Shown: one piece after another, positions 18,307-30,251 of the stretch
Layout of the letters: each line of letters begins with the position of its first letter
Position numbering within the stretch: position 1 is the first letter of the stretch
Assembly (NCBI RefSeq): GCF_020523795.1
Contig: NZ_JAJALI010000006.1
Span: forward strand, 1 to 64,000
From: Ancylobacter sp. Lp-2
GTDB lineage: Bacteria > Pseudomonadota > Alphaproteobacteria > Rhizobiales > Xanthobacteraceae
Length of the DNA: 64,000 nucleotides
Direction of reading: 5' to 3'
The notes under the pieces: generated by a model
Seen by the model: only the letters and a program-made list of their open reading frames with translations
Told to the model about the DNA's origin: nothing
Database searches by the model: none
Translations under genes and position numbers: made by a program

Positions 18307-19083
18307 TCACCGTGCTTGCCCCGCCGACGACGGAAAGATGTCGCCGGCGCGTATCGTCTCGCGCACCCCGTCCGGGCGCCGCAGAACCAGCGCGCCGGAA
18401 AAATCCAGCGCCTCGAATATGCCTTCCGTCTCGCGGCCCTGCAGCCGCACCGTCACCGCCCGCCCGAGGCCGAACGCGCAGCGCAGCCAGGATTCGCGCG
18501 TGCGCGGGAAACCCTCGCCGCGATCCCACTGCGCCAGCCGATCCAGCATGGCGGCGTCGAGCGCCGCCAGCAACGAATCCGGCTCGGTCGGGAAGCCGGC
18601 GCCGGTCAGGCTCACCGTCGGATACGGCGTGTCCTCGGGGCTGCGGGCGCAGTTGACGCCGAAGCCGATCACCGTCGCGCCGCGTCCGTCCGCCGTCATC
18701 GTGCCTTCCAGCAGGATGCCGGCGAGCTTGCCGCCGTCGATCAGCACGTCGTTCGGCCATTTCACGCCGATGCGCAAGGGGTCGATGCCGGTGACGGCGC
18801 GCACCGCGTCATAAAGTGCCAAAGCGGCGACGAAGCACAGCTCGGGCTGGCGCACCGGCGGGGCCGGATCGACCAGCAGCAGCGAGGCATAGAGATTGCC
18901 CGGCCGCGAGTCCCAGGGACGCCCGCGCCGGCCGCGACCGGCGCTCTGCCGGGCAGCGACGAACCAGCAGGGGGCCAGAACGGAACCGGCGCCGGCACCG
19001 GTTGCCCGGGCCAGCGCCTCCTGATTGGTGGAGCCGATCTCGTCGAAGCGGACGACCGGCGTTGCTGGTCGGTCGGCGCCCAT
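18307..19083 (-). CDS. birA: Biotin--[acetyl-CoA-carboxylase] ligase
   Basis: A 258-residue biotin protein ligase that attaches biotin to the carboxylase carrier protein. Motifs are FDEIGSTNQEALA, the biotinyl-AMP loop ARQSAGRGRRGRPW and VKWPNDVLIDGGKLAGIL. It has no N-terminal DNA-binding domain, so it is not a biotin repressor. The ATG lies two bases after the nuoN stop, so it is almost certainly co-transcribed with nuo. Confidence 0.95.
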   Translation of the reverse strand: MGADRPATPVVRFDEIGSTNQEALARATGAGAGSVLAPCWFVAARQSAGRGRRGRPWDSRPGNLYASLLLVDPAPPVRQPELCFVAALALYDAVRAVTGIDPLRIGVKWPNDVLIDGGKLAGILLEGTMTADGRGATVIGFGVNCARSPEDTPYPTVSLTGAGFPTEPDSLLAALDAAMLDRLAQWDRGEGFPRTRESWLRCAFGLGRAVTVRLQGRETEGIFEALDFSGALVLRRPDGVRETIRAGDIFPSSAGQAR

Positions 19084-19085
19084 CC

Positions 19086-20516
19086 TCAGAAGAGCGCCCT
19101 CGCCGCCACCCCGGCCGCCGCCAGCAGCGGCGCCGGATAGACGAACAGCAGCAGGATGAACAGGCCGGACACCGCCAGCACCGCCTTGAGCTCACCCGGC
19201 ATCGGCTCGAAGGGAGCGGCCGGCTCGTCGAAATACATCACCTTGACGATGCGCAGATAGTAGAAGGCGCCCACCACGCTCGCCAGCACGCCGACCACCG
19301 CGAGCGTGTAGAGCCCGGCCTGGATCGCCGCGAGGAAGACGTAGTACTTGGCGAGGAAGCCCGCGAGCGGCGGGATGCCGGCCAGCGAGAACATCAGCGC
19401 CGCCAGCATGAACGCCTTCACCGGGCTGGTGCGGGCGAGGCCGGCGAGCTCGTCGTAATTCTCCACCATGCCGTCCTTGCGGCGCATGGACAGGATGCAG
19501 GCGAAGGTGCCGAGCGTCATCGCCATGTACACGGTCATGTAGACCAGCACGCCGCGCACGCCCTCCTCCGTGCCGGCGGCGAGGCCGACCAGCGCGTAGC
19601 CCATATGGCCGATGGAGGAATAGGCCATCAGGCGCTTCAGGTTCTTCTGGCCGATGGCGGCGAAGGCGCCGAGCACCATCGAGGCCAGCGAGATGAAGAC
19701 GACAATCTGCTGCCACTGGTGGGCGACGTTCGGCAGCGCTTCCAGCGAGAAGCGCACGAACACCGCGATGGCCGCCACCTTGGGGGCCGCGCCGAAGAAG
19801 GCGGTGACCGGGGTCGGCGCGCCCTCATAGACGTCCGGCGTCCACATGTGGAACGGCACCGCCGACACCTTGAAGGCGAGGCCGGCGAACATGAACACGA
19901 TGCCGAAGATCAGGCCGAGCGAGGGCTCCTGGGCGGCCGCGGCGATCTTGGCGAAGTTCACCGAGCCGGTGAAGCCGTAGATCAGCGAGGCGCCGTAGAG
20001 CAGCATGCCGGAGGACAGCGCGCCGAGCACGAAATACTTCAGGCCCGCCTCGGTGGAACGTACCGAGTCGCGGTTGTTGGCGGCGATGACGTAGAGCGAC
20101 AGGCTCATCAGCTCGAGGCCCATATAGAGGGCGATGAGGTCCCCGGCCGAGATCAGCATCATCATGCCGAGAGTCGAGAGCAGGATGAGCACGGCGAACT
20201 CGAAGCGGCTCTGCTTCTCGATCTTCAGCCAATCCACCGACATGGCGAGCGCGCCGCCGGAGCCCAGCAGCGTCAGCACCTTGAGGAAGCGGCCATAGGC
20301 GTCGACCTGGAACGAGCCGCCGAACAGCGCCACCGGCTCGGAGGGGCCGAGCAGCACCAGCACCAGCGCCGCGAACAGGGCGGCGAGCGCCAGGCCGTTC
20401 ACCGTGTCGACCGACTTGGCTCCGGCGATGGCGCCGAACAGCACCAGGAACAGCGCCGCGAGCGCCAGCAGGATCTCGGGCAGCGCGGGGCCGAGCGCGG
20501 CAAGGGAGAAGGTCAT
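19086..20516 (-). CDS. nuoN: NADH-quinone oxidoreductase subunit N
   Basis: A 476-residue antiporter-like membrane subunit of complex I with about 14 helices. The block [26 protein letters not shown] carries the family's conserved lysine and proline; the discontinuous-helix region and [14 protein letters not shown] are clear. It is part of the proton-pumping arm. It ends the nuo set and is followed without a gap by birA. Confidence 0.97.
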   Translation of the reverse strand: MTFSLAALGPALPEILLALAALFLVLFGAIAGAKSVDTVNGLALAALFAALVLVLLGPSEPVALFGGSFQVDAYGRFLKVLTLLGSGGALAMSVDWLKIEKQSRFEFAVLILLSTLGMMMLISAGDLIALYMGLELMSLSLYVIAANNRDSVRSTEAGLKYFVLGALSSGMLLYGASLIYGFTGSVNFAKIAAAAQEPSLGLIFGIVFMFAGLAFKVSAVPFHMWTPDVYEGAPTPVTAFFGAAPKVAAIAVFVRFSLEALPNVAHQWQQIVVFISLASMVLGAFAAIGQKNLKRLMAYSSIGHMGYALVGLAAGTEEGVRGVLVYMTVYMAMTLGTFACILSMRRKDGMVENYDELAGLARTSPVKAFMLAALMFSLAGIPPLAGFLAKYYVFLAAIQAGLYTLAVVGVLASVVGAFYYLRIVKVMYFDEPAAPFEPMPGELKAVLAVSGLFILLLFVYPAPLLAAAGVAARALF

Positions 20517-20561
20517 CGGGCAGGCTCCGCGAGCATCAGGGGTCGGTTCAAGGCAGCCACC

Positions 20562-22076
20562 TCAGTACAGCGCCAGGGCGGCGGCCTTGGCCACGCCGGC
20601 GGCGACATCGGCGCGGGAGACGATCGCCTGCACGGCGACGTTGCACGCCTCCAGGATCGGCCCGGGCCAGACGCCGAACAGGATGGTGAAGAACAGCAGC
20701 GGCACCAGCGAGGCCAGTTCCCGGCGGTTGACGTCGAGAATGTCCTTCAGGCTGTCCTTCTCCAGCGGCCCGAAGATCACGCGCCGGTAGAGCCAGAGCG
20801 CATAGGCTGCCGAGAGGATGACGCCGGTGGCCGCGAAGAACGCCACCCAGCTGTTGCGGCCGAACGCCGCCAGCATGGTCAGGAACTCGCCGATGAAGCC
20901 GGAGGTGCCGGGCAAGCCGACATTCGCCATGGTGAACACCATGAAGAAGGTCGCGTAGACCGGCATGCGGTGGACGAGGCCGCCATAGGCGGCGATCTCG
21001 CGGGTGTGCATGCGGTCATAGACCACGCCGACGCACAGGAAGAGCGCGCCGGAGACGAAGCCGTGGCTCACCATCTGGAACACCGCGCCCTGGATACCCT
21101 CCTGGGTCATGGTGAAGATGCCCATGGTGACGAAGCCCATATGCGCCACCGAGGAGTAGGCGATGAGCTTCTTGATGTCCTCCTGCATCAGCGCGACCAG
21201 CGAGGTATAGATGATCGCCACCACGGAGAGCGTGTAGACCAGCGGCGCGAAATACAGCGACGCGTCGGGGAACATCGGGATCGAGAAGCGCAGGAAGCCG
21301 TAGCCGCCCATCTTCAGGAGGATGCCGGCCAGGATGACCGAGCCGGCGGTCGGCGCCTCGACGTGGGCGTCCGGTAGCCAGGTGTGCACCGGCCACATCG
21401 GCATCTTCACCGCGAAGGAGGCGAAGAAGGCCAGCCATAGCCAAGTCTGCATGCCCGCCGGGAAGCCGTGCGTCAGCAGCACGCGGATATCGGTGGTGCC
21501 GGCCTGCCAGTACATGGCCATGATGGCCAGCATCATCAGCACCGAGCCGGCGAGCGTGTAGAGGAAGAACTTGAAGGTGGCGTAGATGCGCCGCTTGCCG
21601 CCCCAGATGCCGATGATGAGGAACATCGGGATCAGGCCGCCTTCGAAGAAGATGTAGAACTGCAGCAGGTCCAGCGACGAGAAGGTGCCGATCATCAGCG
21701 TCTCGAGCGCCAGGAAGCAGATCATGTACTCCTTGACGCGCACATGGATCGACTCCCAGCTCGCCAGGATGCACATCGGCATCAGCAGCGTGGTGAGCAG
21801 CACGAAGGGCATGGAGATGCCGTCGACGCCCATGCGATAGGCGGCGATGTCGCCGAGCCAGGGCCGGTTTTCCTGGAACTGGAAGTCGGTGCTCGACGGA
21901 TCGAAGCCGAACAGCAGCAGCAGCGAGATGAGGAAGGTGACGAGGGTCGCCCACAGCGCGACCCAGCGGGCATTGCGCTGCGCGACCTCGTCGTCGCCGC
22001 GGATCATCAGCACGATCAGCAGCGCGCCGACGACCGGCAGGAAGGTGACGACCGAAAGAATGGGCCAGTCGTACAT
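20562..22076 (-). CDS. nuoM: NADH-quinone oxidoreductase subunit M
   Basis: A 504-residue antiporter-like complex I subunit. Motifs are [18 protein letters not shown], the channel block [20 protein letters not shown], and [16 protein letters not shown]. The ATG overlaps the nuoL stop (TGATG), giving translational coupling. It forms one of the proton channels in the membrane arm. Confidence 0.97.
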   Translation of the reverse strand: MYDWPILSVVTFLPVVGALLIVLMIRGDDEVAQRNARWVALWATLVTFLISLLLLFGFDPSSTDFQFQENRPWLGDIAAYRMGVDGISMPFVLLTTLLMPMCILASWESIHVRVKEYMICFLALETLMIGTFSSLDLLQFYIFFEGGLIPMFLIIGIWGGKRRIYATFKFFLYTLAGSVLMMLAIMAMYWQAGTTDIRVLLTHGFPAGMQTWLWLAFFASFAVKMPMWPVHTWLPDAHVEAPTAGSVILAGILLKMGGYGFLRFSIPMFPDASLYFAPLVYTLSVVAIIYTSLVALMQEDIKKLIAYSSVAHMGFVTMGIFTMTQEGIQGAVFQMVSHGFVSGALFLCVGVVYDRMHTREIAAYGGLVHRMPVYATFFMVFTMANVGLPGTSGFIGEFLTMLAAFGRNSWVAFFAATGVILSAAYALWLYRRVIFGPLEKDSLKDILDVNRRELASLVPLLFFTILFGVWPGPILEACNVAVQAIVSRADVAAGVAKAAALALY

Positions 22077-24004
22077 CAGTGCGCGCCCCCGAACATGAAC
22101 CAGGTGATCAGGGCGGCGACGCCGACCAGCATCACGAACGCATAGTGGTAGAGATAGCCGGTCTGCAGCTGGACGACGCGGTTGGTGACGTCGATCACCC
22201 GGGCCGAGATGCCGTTCGGGCCCCAGCCGTCGATGACGCGGCCGTCACCCTGCTTCCACAGGAAGCGGCCGAGCCACATGGTCGGGCGCACGAACAGGAA
22301 GTCGTAGAGCTCGTCGATGTACCACTTGTTGAGCAGGAAGCGGTACAGCACGTCGTTCCGCCTCGCGAGCGCCTTCGGCACCGCCGGATTGGCGATGTAC
22401 ATCCAGTAGGCGAACACGAAGCCCAGCACCATCATCACCGTCGGCAGGTACTTCGCCCAGGCGGGGACGTGGTGCATCTCCTCCAGGATCTTGTTGTCCG
22501 GCGCCATGAAGATGGCCTCGCGGAAGAAGTGCTCGACGTCGTGGCCGACGAAATAGGGGTAGAACAGGAAGCCCGCGAACAGCGCGCCCGCCGACAGAAC
22601 CCCGAGCGGGATCATCATCACCAGCGGCGATTCATGCGCGTGCTCGTAATGATGGTGGTCGTGCGGATGACCGTGGAAGGTCATGAAGGCGAGGCGCCAG
22701 GAGTAGAACGAGGTCAGCGCCGCCGCCGCCACCGTCGACAGCCAGCCATAGGTTGCCATCGGGTTGTGGCTGACGAAGGCCGCCTCGATGATCGCGTCCT
22801 TGGAGTAGTAGCCGGCGGTGAACGGGAATCCGGTCAGCGCCAGCGTGCCGATCAGCATGGCGGCATAGGTGTACGGGATCTTCTTGGCGAGCCCGCCCAT
22901 GTGCCGCATGTCCTGCTCGTGGTGCATCGCGTGGATGACCGAGCCGGCGCCGAGGAACAGCAGCGCCTTGAAGAAGGCGTGGGTGAACAGGTGGAACACG
23001 CCCACCGAATAGGCCCCGGTCCCGAGCGCCACGAACATGTAGCCGAGCTGCGAGCAGGTCGAGTAGGCGATGACGCGCTTAATGTCGTTCTGCACCAGGC
23101 CGACCGTCGCCGCGAAGAAGGCGGTGGTGGCGCCGAAGAAGATCACCACGCTGAGCGCGGTCTGCGACAATTCGAAGATCGGCGAGAGACGCGCCACCAT
23201 GAACACGCCGGCGGTCACCATGGTCGCGGCATGGATCAGCGCCGACACCGGGGTCGGGCCTTCCATCGCGTCCGGCAGCCAGGTGTGCAGGCCGAACTGC
23301 GCCGACTTGCCCATGGCGCCGACGAACAGCAAGAGGCAGATGACGGTCGGCGCGTGCCAGTCATGGCCGAGGAAGTGGATGCTCTTGTCGGCGAGCGAGG
23401 GCGCCGCCGCGAAGACCTGCTCGAAGCCGACCGAGCCGGTCATCATGAACACGGCGAAGATGCCGAGCGCGAAGCCGAAATCGCCGACGCGGTTGACGAT
23501 GAACGCCTTCATCGCCGCGGCGCAGGCCGAGGGCTTCTCGTACCAGAAGCCGATCAGCAGGTAGGAGGCGAGGCCCACGCCCTCCCAGCCGAAGAACAGC
23601 TGGACGAGGTTGTCCGCCGTCACCAGCATCAGCATGGCGAAGGTGAACAGAGAGAGATAGGCGAAGAAGCGCGGCCGGCTCGGATCCTCGTGCATGTAGC
23701 CGATGGAGTAGAGATGCACGAGCGAGGACACCGTGGTGACCACGATGAGCATCATCGCGGTCAGCGTGTCGACGCGCAGCGCCCACTTCACGTCGAGGCC
23801 GCCGGACGAGATCCAGGTGAAGAGCTCGACGGTGCCTTGCTGCCCGCCAAAGCCGGTCTGGATGAAGACGATCCAGGACAGCAGGCAGGACAGCAGCAGG
23901 AAGCCGGTGGTGATGAGCTCGGAGGCACGCGCGCCGATGGCGCGGCCGAACAGCCCCGCGATCAGGAAGCCTGCGAGCGGGAGGAAGACGATCGCCTGAT
24001 ACAT
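22076..24004 (-). CDS. nuoL: NADH-quinone oxidoreductase subunit L
   Basis: A 642-residue terminal antiporter-like subunit with the long lateral helix at the C terminus. The block [30 protein letters not shown] and [17 protein letters not shown] are characteristic. A histidine-rich cytoplasmic loop, [15 protein letters not shown], lies at about residues 445-459, a common position for variable loops. Length and order are normal. Confidence 0.97.
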   Translation of the reverse strand: MYQAIVFLPLAGFLIAGLFGRAIGARASELITTGFLLLSCLLSWIVFIQTGFGGQQGTVELFTWISSGGLDVKWALRVDTLTAMMLIVVTTVSSLVHLYSIGYMHEDPSRPRFFAYLSLFTFAMLMLVTADNLVQLFFGWEGVGLASYLLIGFWYEKPSACAAAMKAFIVNRVGDFGFALGIFAVFMMTGSVGFEQVFAAAPSLADKSIHFLGHDWHAPTVICLLLFVGAMGKSAQFGLHTWLPDAMEGPTPVSALIHAATMVTAGVFMVARLSPIFELSQTALSVVIFFGATTAFFAATVGLVQNDIKRVIAYSTCSQLGYMFVALGTGAYSVGVFHLFTHAFFKALLFLGAGSVIHAMHHEQDMRHMGGLAKKIPYTYAAMLIGTLALTGFPFTAGYYSKDAIIEAAFVSHNPMATYGWLSTVAAAALTSFYSWRLAFMTFHGHPHDHHHYEHAHESPLVMMIPLGVLSAGALFAGFLFYPYFVGHDVEHFFREAIFMAPDNKILEEMHHVPAWAKYLPTVMMVLGFVFAYWMYIANPAVPKALARRNDVLYRFLLNKWYIDELYDFLFVRPTMWLGRFLWKQGDGRVIDGWGPNGISARVIDVTNRVVQLQTGYLYHYAFVMLVGVAALITWFMFGGAH

Positions 24005-24017
24005 GCTCGGGTCTCCC

Positions 24018-24326
24018 TCAACCCTTCATCGTGTTGATGTCTTCGACGGCGATCGAACCGCGATTGCGGAAGAACACCACGAGGATGGCGAGGCCGATGG
24101 CCGCCTCGGCGGCAGCCACCGTCAGCACGAACAGCGCGAAGATCTGTCCGGTGATATTGCCGAGGAAAACCGAGAAGGCGACGAAGTTGATGTTCACCGA
24201 GAGCAGGATCAGCTCGATCGACATCAGGATGACGATCACGTTCTTCCGGTTGAGGAAGATGCCGAGCGTGCCCAGCGTGAACAGGATCGCCGCCACGGTC
24301 AGGTAGTGGGGAAGACCGATGACCAT
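24018..24326 (-). CDS. nuoK: NADH-quinone oxidoreductase subunit K
   Basis: A 102-residue, three-helix membrane subunit. The conserved glutamates are visible in [19 protein letters not shown] and [13 protein letters not shown]. It starts three bases after the nuoJ stop and links the quinone module to the antiporter subunits. Confidence 0.97.
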   Translation of the reverse strand: MVIGLPHYLTVAAILFTLGTLGIFLNRKNVIVILMSIELILLSVNINFVAFSVFLGNITGQIFALFVLTVAAAEAAIGLAILVVFFRNRGSIAVEDINTMKG

Positions 24327-24329
24327 GGC

Positions 24330-24935
24330 TCAGAGCCCCTTGCCCGACGGCACCTTGACGACGTCCATCGCCATTTTCTTGGTGCGCGCATTCTGCACCG
24401 GAATGCTCTGGCGCTTGACGTTCGGCTTGTGGCGCAGGGTCAGCACGATGGCGCCGATCATCGCCACCAGCAGGATCATCGCCGCCGCCTGGAAGAAATA
24501 CACATAGTCGGTGTAAAGCACCCGGCCGATCTGCACCGCGTTGGTGACGTCGGACGGCCCTGCCGCCACCGCGCCGGTGACGCCCTGGCCGAAGGTCCAG
24601 GAGCCGAACACCAGCACCAGCTCGGCGAGGAAGACGAGGCCGATCAGCACGCCCACCGGCAGGTATTGCAGGAAGCCCTGGCGCAGCTCGACGAAGTCGA
24701 CGTCGAGCATCATCACCACGAACAGGAACAGCACCGCCACCGCGCCGACATAGACGACCACCAGCAGCATGGCGAGGTATTCGGCGCCGATCAGGATGAA
24801 CAGCCCCGCCGCGTTGACGAAGGTGAGGATCAGGAACAGCACCGAATGCACCGGGTTGCGCGAGGCGATGACCATGAAGGCCGACGCCACCGCCACACCG
24901 GCGAAGAGATAGAAGAACAGCGCGGCAAGGCTCAT
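24330..24935 (-). CDS. nuoJ: NADH-quinone oxidoreductase subunit J
   Basis: A 201-residue membrane subunit with five helices. The motif YLAMLLVVVYVGAVAVLFLFVVMM carries the pi-bulge helix of the family. The start is the ATG at 24935 (MSLAALFFYL); longer in-frame readings would overlap nuoI sequence in another frame. A short gap of about 90 bp separates it from nuoI. Confidence 0.96.
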   Translation of the reverse strand: MSLAALFFYLFAGVAVASAFMVIASRNPVHSVLFLILTFVNAAGLFILIGAEYLAMLLVVVYVGAVAVLFLFVVMMLDVDFVELRQGFLQYLPVGVLIGLVFLAELVLVFGSWTFGQGVTGAVAAGPSDVTNAVQIGRVLYTDYVYFFQAAAMILLVAMIGAIVLTLRHKPNVKRQSIPVQNARTKKMAMDVVKVPSGKGL

Positions 24936-25027
24936 GCCCGGCACTCCCTGATATTTCCGGCCGTGCCACCGGCCGCCGCGCGAACGCCCATTCCCGTCAC
25001 GTCGATCACCTTGTCGTCTCCCGCCGC

Positions 25028-25516
25028 TCAGCGATACGGCGCATCGAGCGCCATGTTGCGCGCGATCTCGCGTTCCCAGCGGTCGCCATTGGCGAGCAGC
25101 TTTGCCTTGTCGTAGTAGAGTTCCTCGCGCGTCTCGGTGGCGAACTCGAAGTTCGGCCCCTCGACGATGGCATCCACCGGGCACGCCTCCTGGCAGAAGC
25201 CGCAATAGATGCACTTCACCATGTCGATGTCGTAACGCGTGGTGCGGCGCGTGCCGTCGTTGCGGCGCGGGCCGGCCTCGATGGTGATGGCCTGCGCCGG
25301 GCAGATCGCCTCGCACAGCTTGCAGGCGATGCAGCGCTCTTCACCGTTCGGGTAGCGGCGCAGCGCGTGCTCGCCGCGGAAGCGCGGGCTCACCGGCCCC
25401 TTCTCGAAGGGATAGTTCAGCGTCGCCTTCGGCTTGAAGAAGTAGCGCATCGCCAGGAAGAACGCCGAGACGAACTCGGTGAGCAGCAGCTGGCGCGCCG
25501 CCAGATCCAACCTCAT
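25028..25516 (-). CDS. nuoI: NADH-quinone oxidoreductase subunit I (two 4Fe-4S clusters)
   Basis: A 162-residue iron-sulfur subunit (TYKY) that passes electrons toward NuoB. Two ferredoxin motifs are intact: [12 protein letters not shown] and [12 protein letters not shown]. The ATG at 25516 (MRLDLAARQ) is chosen over an upstream in-frame ATG because it matches family length. It follows the extra small gene with an 11-bp gap. Confidence 0.97.
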   Translation of the reverse strand: MRLDLAARQLLLTEFVSAFFLAMRYFFKPKATLNYPFEKGPVSPRFRGEHALRRYPNGEERCIACKLCEAICPAQAITIEAGPRRNDGTRRTTRYDIDMVKCIYCGFCQEACPVDAIVEGPNFEFATETREELYYDKAKLLANGDRWEREIARNMALDAPYR

Positions 25517-25526
25517 GTCGCTCTCC

Positions 25527-25790
25527 TCACTCCGCCATCGCCGCGGCGAGCCCAAAGCCCAGCAGCGGCATCGAGACGGCGAACACCCGGATCACCGTCT
25601 TCCACCAGGAAATCACGCCCTCAAGCTGATCACGGCTCAGCTTGCGGGCCTCTCGCGAGCCGCGGATCGATGTTTCCATCAGCCGCGGCAGTAGGAACCA
25701 TTCGAGCAGGCCGATCAGCAGACCGATCAGCGCTCCCATCCAGGCGACGGCTGAGGCTTCGAACAGCCCGGCCAGCGTCCCCTCGCTCAT
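25527..25790 (-). CDS. Unknown two-helix membrane protein embedded in the nuo operon
   Basis: An 87-residue protein lying between nuoH and nuoI. It has a hydrophobic helix with an acidic and tryptophan residue ([20 protein letters not shown], about residues 15-34), a charged loop ([18 protein letters not shown]), and a second helix at about residues 62-84. The ATG at 25790 follows the nuoH stop by one base and has a perfect GGAGG site at five bases. It is not one of the 14 standard subunits and I recognise no family. Position suggests an accessory or assembly role in complex I (inference). Confidence 0.8.
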   Translation of the reverse strand: MSEGTLAGLFEASAVAWMGALIGLLIGLLEWFLLPRLMETSIRGSREARKLSRDQLEGVISWWKTVIRVFAVSMPLLGFGLAAAMAE

Positions 25791-25791
25791 G

Positions 25792-26838
25792 TCAGCCTCC
25801 GGCACCCGGCGCCAGGCCGGTGAAATGCAGCACCGACGCCACCAGCACCACCATCGCCAGCGAGATCGGCAGGAACACCTTCCAGCCCAGGCGCATCAAC
25901 TGGTCGTAGCGGTAGCGCGGTACCATGGCCTTGACCATGGCGAACATGAAGAAGACCAGCAGCACCTTGAGCAGGAACCACACGATCCCCGGCACCCAGG
26001 TGAAGGGCGCGATCGGGAAGGGCGGCAGCCAGCCACCCATGAACAGGATCGTGGTCAGCGCGCACATGGTCATGATCGCCACGTACTCACCCAGCATGAA
26101 CATCATGTAGGGTGTCGAGCCGTATTCCACCATGAAGCCGGCGACCAGTTCGGATTCCGCCTCGCCGAGATCGAAGGGCGGGCGGTTCGTCTCGGCCAGC
26201 GCCGAGATGAAGAAGATCACGAACATCGGGAACAGCGGCAGCCAGTACCAGCCGAACATGCCCAGCGAGCCATTCTGCGCCTCGACGATCGCCGACAGGT
26301 TCAGCGATCCCGCGCACATCAGAACGGTGACGATGACGAAGCCGATCGAGACCTCGTAGGACACCATCTGCGCCGCCGCGCGCAGCGCCGACAGGAACGG
26401 GTACTTCGAGTTCGACGCCCAGCCGGCCATGATCACGCCGTAGATACCCAGCGACGAGATGGCGAAGATGTAGAGCACGCCGACATTGATGTCCGCGACC
26501 ACCCAGCCGGCACTGATGGGCATCACCGCCCACGCGGCCAGCGCCAGCATGCAGGTGACGAAGGGCGCCAGCAGAAACAGGCCCTTGTTGGACCCGTCCG
26601 GTATCACCGGCTCCTTCAGCACGAACTTGATCAGGTCGGCGAAGGACTGGAACAGGCCGAACGGCCCGACCACGTTGGGGCCGCGGCGCAGCTGCACCGC
26701 CGCCCAGATCTTGCGGTCGGCCAGCAGCACATAGGCAACGATGATCAGCAGGCCGACCAGCAGCCCGAGGCTCTGGGCGACGATGATCAGGACGTGGATG
26801 AGGGTGTCGAACCAGGTGGTGGTCACGGTCTCGGTCAT
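25792..26838 (-). CDS. nuoH: NADH-quinone oxidoreductase subunit H
   Basis: A 348-residue membrane subunit that forms part of the quinone cavity. The signature [20 protein letters not shown] and the [12 protein letters not shown] block near the N terminus are intact. It lies 13 bases after nuoG and is followed by the unknown small gene rather than directly by nuoI. Confidence 0.97.
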   Translation of the reverse strand: MTETVTTTWFDTLIHVLIIVAQSLGLLVGLLIIVAYVLLADRKIWAAVQLRRGPNVVGPFGLFQSFADLIKFVLKEPVIPDGSNKGLFLLAPFVTCMLALAAWAVMPISAGWVVADINVGVLYIFAISSLGIYGVIMAGWASNSKYPFLSALRAAAQMVSYEVSIGFVIVTVLMCAGSLNLSAIVEAQNGSLGMFGWYWLPLFPMFVIFFISALAETNRPPFDLGEAESELVAGFMVEYGSTPYMMFMLGEYVAIMTMCALTTILFMGGWLPPFPIAPFTWVPGIVWFLLKVLLVFFMFAMVKAMVPRYRYDQLMRLGWKVFLPISLAMVVLVASVLHFTGLAPGAGG

Positions 26839-26851
26839 GCTCCCCTCCCCC

Positions 26852-28930
26852 TCACTCGGCCGCCGCCGCGAGGCGGTTCTGGGCGAGCGCGGAGCATTCC
26901 GCCATCACGGCGGAGGCGCGGGCGATCGGATTGGTGAGGTAGAACGCGGTCACCGCGGCGTGGAACGGCGCACTCGCCGTCTCCCCGCCCTTGGCGCCGA
27001 GATCGATGACCGCCTGCGCGTCGGCCGGCTCGACATGGTCGATGCGGGCCAGATGCGGATGGGCGGCATAGAGCGCGGCGCGCAGCTGGCCGAGGCTGTC
27101 GAAGGGCAGCTTCTTGCCGAGCACGTCGGAGAGCGCCCGCAGGATCGCCCATTCCTCGCGCGCCTCGCCGGGCGGGAAAGCCGCGCGGTTGGCGATCTGC
27201 GCCCGCCCCTCGGTGTTCACATAGGTGCCGGACTTCTCGGTATAGGCGGCGCCCGGCAGGATGACGTCGGCGCGATGGGCGCCGCGGTCACCATGGGTGC
27301 CAATATAGACCACGAAGGCCCCCGGAGCGATGTCGATCTCGTCGGCGCCGAGCGCGAAGATCACCTCGGCCCCGCCCGGATTGGTCATCGCCACCGCGTC
27401 GAGGCCGCCGGCGCCGGGCACAGCGCCGACATCGAGCGCGCCGACGCGCGAAGCCGCCGTGTGCAGCACGGAGAAGCCGTTCCAGCCGTCCTTCACCGCG
27501 CCGACCGCCACCGCGAGCCGCGCAGCGAGCGCCAGCACCGCCGCGCCGTCCGGCCGGGAAAGCGCGCCCTGGCCGACGAGGATCAGCGGGTTCTTGGCGT
27601 TCTTCAGCGTCTCGGCGAAGGTGCCGCTGCCGACGAGGTCGGCCAGCGTATCGGTGCCGGCGCCGAGATAGTCATAGCCATAGGTCAGGTCGACCGCCTC
27701 GCCGATCAGCCCGATCGGGAAGTTGCCGTGCAGCCAGCGCTTGCGGATCCGGGCATTGAGCACCGAGGCCTCGAGGCGCGGATTGGCGCCGACGATCAGC
27801 AGCGCATCGGCCTGCTCGATGCCGGCGATGGTCGCGTTGAACAGGTAGGAGGCGCGGCCGAGCGCTGGGTCGAGCTTGGTCCCGTCCTGACGGCAGTCGA
27901 TGTTGGCCGAACCGAGCGCGGTCAGCAGCTGCTTCAGCGCGAACACTTCCTCCACCGAGGCGAGGTCGCCGACGAGGCCGCCGATGCGGTTGCCGGCCAC
28001 GCCCTTCACCTTGGCGGCGATGGCGGCGAAGGCCTCCGGCCAGCCCGCCGGCCGCAGCTTGCCGCCGACGCGCACATAGGGGCGGTCGAGGCGCTGGGTC
28101 TTCAGGCCGTCCCAGATGTAGCGGGTCTTGTCGGAGATCCACTCCTCGTTCACGTCCTCGTTGAGACGCGGCAGGATGCGCATCACCTCGCGGCCGCGGG
28201 TGTCGACGCGGATATTGGAGCCGACCGCGTCCATCACGTCGATGGATTCGGTCTTCACCAGCTCCCACGGACGGGCGTGGTAGGCATAGGGACGCTGGGT
28301 CAGCGCGCCGACCGGGCAGAGGTCGACGACATTGCCCTGCAATTCGGAGGAGAGCGCCGCCTCGAGATAGGTGGTGATCTCCATGTCCTCGCCGCGCCCG
28401 ATGGCGCCGAGCTCGGACACGCCGGCCACCTCGGTGGTGAAGCGGACGCATCGCGTGCACTGGATGCAGCGCGTCATCGAGGTCTTCACCAGCGGGCCGA
28501 TATACTTGTCCTCGACCGCGCGCTTGTTCTCGGCGTAGCGGGAGGTGTCCACGCCATAGGCCATGGCCTGGTCCTGCAGGTCGCACTCGCCACCCTGGTC
28601 GCAGATCGGGCAGTCCAGCGGGTGGTTGATGAGCAGGAACTCCATCACCCCTTCGCGCGCCTTCTTCACCATCGGGCTCTTGGTGAGCACGACGGGGGGC
28701 TCGCCATTCGGGCCCGGGCGCAGGTCGCGCACGCTCATGGCGCAGCTCGCCTGCGGCTTGGGCGGCCCGCCCTTCACCTCGACGAGGCACATGCGGCAAT
28801 TACCGGCGATGGACAGCCGTTCATGGAAGCAGAAGCGCGGAATTTCGGCGCCCGCCGCCTCGCACGCCTGCAGCAGCGTGTATTCGGCGGGGACTTCGAC
28901 CTCGATGTCGTCGACGATGAGCTTGGCCAT
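26852..28930 (-). CDS. nuoG: NADH-quinone oxidoreductase subunit G
   Basis: A 692-residue iron-sulfur subunit. The N-terminal 2Fe-2S ferredoxin has cysteines in [19 protein letters not shown], then the His-Cys3 cluster region ([18 protein letters not shown]) and a 4Fe-4S site ([10 protein letters not shown]). The rest is the molybdopterin-oxidoreductase-like domain without a cofactor, as usual. It lies in the peripheral electron-transfer arm and follows nuoF by nine bases. Confidence 0.97.
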   Translation of the reverse strand: MAKLIVDDIEVEVPAEYTLLQACEAAGAEIPRFCFHERLSIAGNCRMCLVEVKGGPPKPQASCAMSVRDLRPGPNGEPPVVLTKSPMVKKAREGVMEFLLINHPLDCPICDQGGECDLQDQAMAYGVDTSRYAENKRAVEDKYIGPLVKTSMTRCIQCTRCVRFTTEVAGVSELGAIGRGEDMEITTYLEAALSSELQGNVVDLCPVGALTQRPYAYHARPWELVKTESIDVMDAVGSNIRVDTRGREVMRILPRLNEDVNEEWISDKTRYIWDGLKTQRLDRPYVRVGGKLRPAGWPEAFAAIAAKVKGVAGNRIGGLVGDLASVEEVFALKQLLTALGSANIDCRQDGTKLDPALGRASYLFNATIAGIEQADALLIVGANPRLEASVLNARIRKRWLHGNFPIGLIGEAVDLTYGYDYLGAGTDTLADLVGSGTFAETLKNAKNPLILVGQGALSRPDGAAVLALAARLAVAVGAVKDGWNGFSVLHTAASRVGALDVGAVPGAGGLDAVAMTNPGGAEVIFALGADEIDIAPGAFVVYIGTHGDRGAHRADVILPGAAYTEKSGTYVNTEGRAQIANRAAFPPGEAREEWAILRALSDVLGKKLPFDSLGQLRAALYAAHPHLARIDHVEPADAQAVIDLGAKGGETASAPFHAAVTAFYLTNPIARASAVMAECSALAQNRLAAAAE

Positions 28931-28939
28931 GGTGCTCTC

Positions 28940-30241
28940 TTACTCCGCCGCTACCGGCACCGGGTCGGAATGGGGGTTCGCCGAATACTGGTCGATCCGC
29001 TTCTCGATCTCGGGACGGAAATGCCGGATCAGGCCCTGCACCGGCCACGCGGCGGCGTCGCCAAGCGCGCAGATGGTGTGACCCTCGATCTGGGTGGTGA
29101 CCTGCAACAGGAGGTCGATCTCGCGCTTCTGGGCGCGGCCCTCCGCCATGCGGTCCATCACCCGCCACATCCAGCCGGTGCCCTCGCGGCAGGGCGTGCA
29201 CTGGCCGCAGCTCTCGTGCCGGAAGAAGTAGGAGATGCGGGCGATGGCGCGGATGATGTCGGTCTGCTTGTCCATCACCAGCACGCCGGCGGTGCCGAAG
29301 GAGGACTTCGCGGCGCGGCAGCCGTCGAAGTCCATGATCAGCTCCTCGCAGTCCGCCGCCGGGATCACCGGGCAGGACGCGCCGCCGGGGATGATGGCGA
29401 GCAGGTTGTCCCAGCCGCCGCGCACCCCACCGCCGTGCTTCTCGATAAGCTCCTTGAACGGAATGCCCATAGCCTCTTCGACGATGCAGGGCGTGTTCAC
29501 ATGGCCGGAAATGCCGAACAGCTTGGTGCCGACATTGTTCGCGCGGCCGATGCCGGAGAACCATGCCGGGCCGCGGCGCAGGATGGTCGGCGCCACCGCG
29601 ATGGATTCGACGTTGTTCACCGTGGTCGGGCAGCCATAGAGGCCGACATTGGCCGGGAATGGCGGCTTCAGGCGCGGCTGGCCCTTCTTGCCTTCCAGGC
29701 TCTCGATCAGCGCGGTCTCTTCGCCGCAGATATAGGCGCCGGCGCCATGGTGGACGACGATGTCGAAGTCCCAGCCATGCACGTTGTTCTTGCCGATCAG
29801 CTTGGCCTCATAGGCCTGGTCGACCGCCGCCTGGAGACGCTCGCGCTCGAGGATGAACTCGCCGCGCACATAGATATAGGCGGCGTGCGCGCCCATGGCG
29901 AAGCCGGCGATCAGGCAGCCCTCGACCAGGTGATGCGGGTCGTGGCGCAGGATCTCGCGGTCCTTGCAGGTGCCGGGCTCGGATTCGTCGGCGTTGACGA
30001 CGAGGTAATGCGGGCGCCCGTCCGACTGCTTGGGCATGAACGACCACTTCAGGCCGGTCGGGAAGCCCGCCCCGCCACGGCCGCGCAGGCCGGAGGCCTT
30101 CATCTGGTCGATGATCCAGTCGCGGCCGGCATCGATGATGGTCCGGGTGCCATCCCACGAGCCGCGTTTCAGCGCGCCCGGCAGGCCCCAGTCCTGATAG
30201 CCGTAGATATTGGTGAAGATGCGATCCTTGTCTGCCAGCAT
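28940..30241 (-). CDS. nuoF: NADH-quinone oxidoreductase subunit F (NADH/FMN site)
   Basis: A 433-residue flavoprotein that oxidises NADH. It has the NADH loop [16 protein letters not shown], the FMN-site block [15 protein letters not shown] and the 4Fe-4S ligand motif [12 protein letters not shown] near the C terminus. The ATG at 30241 (MLADKDRIF) is the start; upstream in-frame codons are a Pro/Arg-rich reading of the nuoE tail. It starts ten bases after nuoE. Confidence 0.97.
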   Translation of the reverse strand: MLADKDRIFTNIYGYQDWGLPGALKRGSWDGTRTIIDAGRDWIIDQMKASGLRGRGGAGFPTGLKWSFMPKQSDGRPHYLVVNADESEPGTCKDREILRHDPHHLVEGCLIAGFAMGAHAAYIYVRGEFILERERLQAAVDQAYEAKLIGKNNVHGWDFDIVVHHGAGAYICGEETALIESLEGKKGQPRLKPPFPANVGLYGCPTTVNNVESIAVAPTILRRGPAWFSGIGRANNVGTKLFGISGHVNTPCIVEEAMGIPFKELIEKHGGGVRGGWDNLLAIIPGGASCPVIPAADCEELIMDFDGCRAAKSSFGTAGVLVMDKQTDIIRAIARISYFFRHESCGQCTPCREGTGWMWRVMDRMAEGRAQKREIDLLLQVTTQIEGHTICALGDAAAWPVQGLIRHFRPEIEKRIDQYSANPHSDPVPVAAE

Positions 30242-30251
30242 GGTTCGCTCC

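Noticed and set aside
18816..24037. Long plus-strand frames (853 and 652 codons) opposite nuoN, nuoM and nuoL
   Set aside because: Low-complexity Glu/His/Arg-rich products of antisense reading; the complex I subunits on the minus strand explain the sequence.
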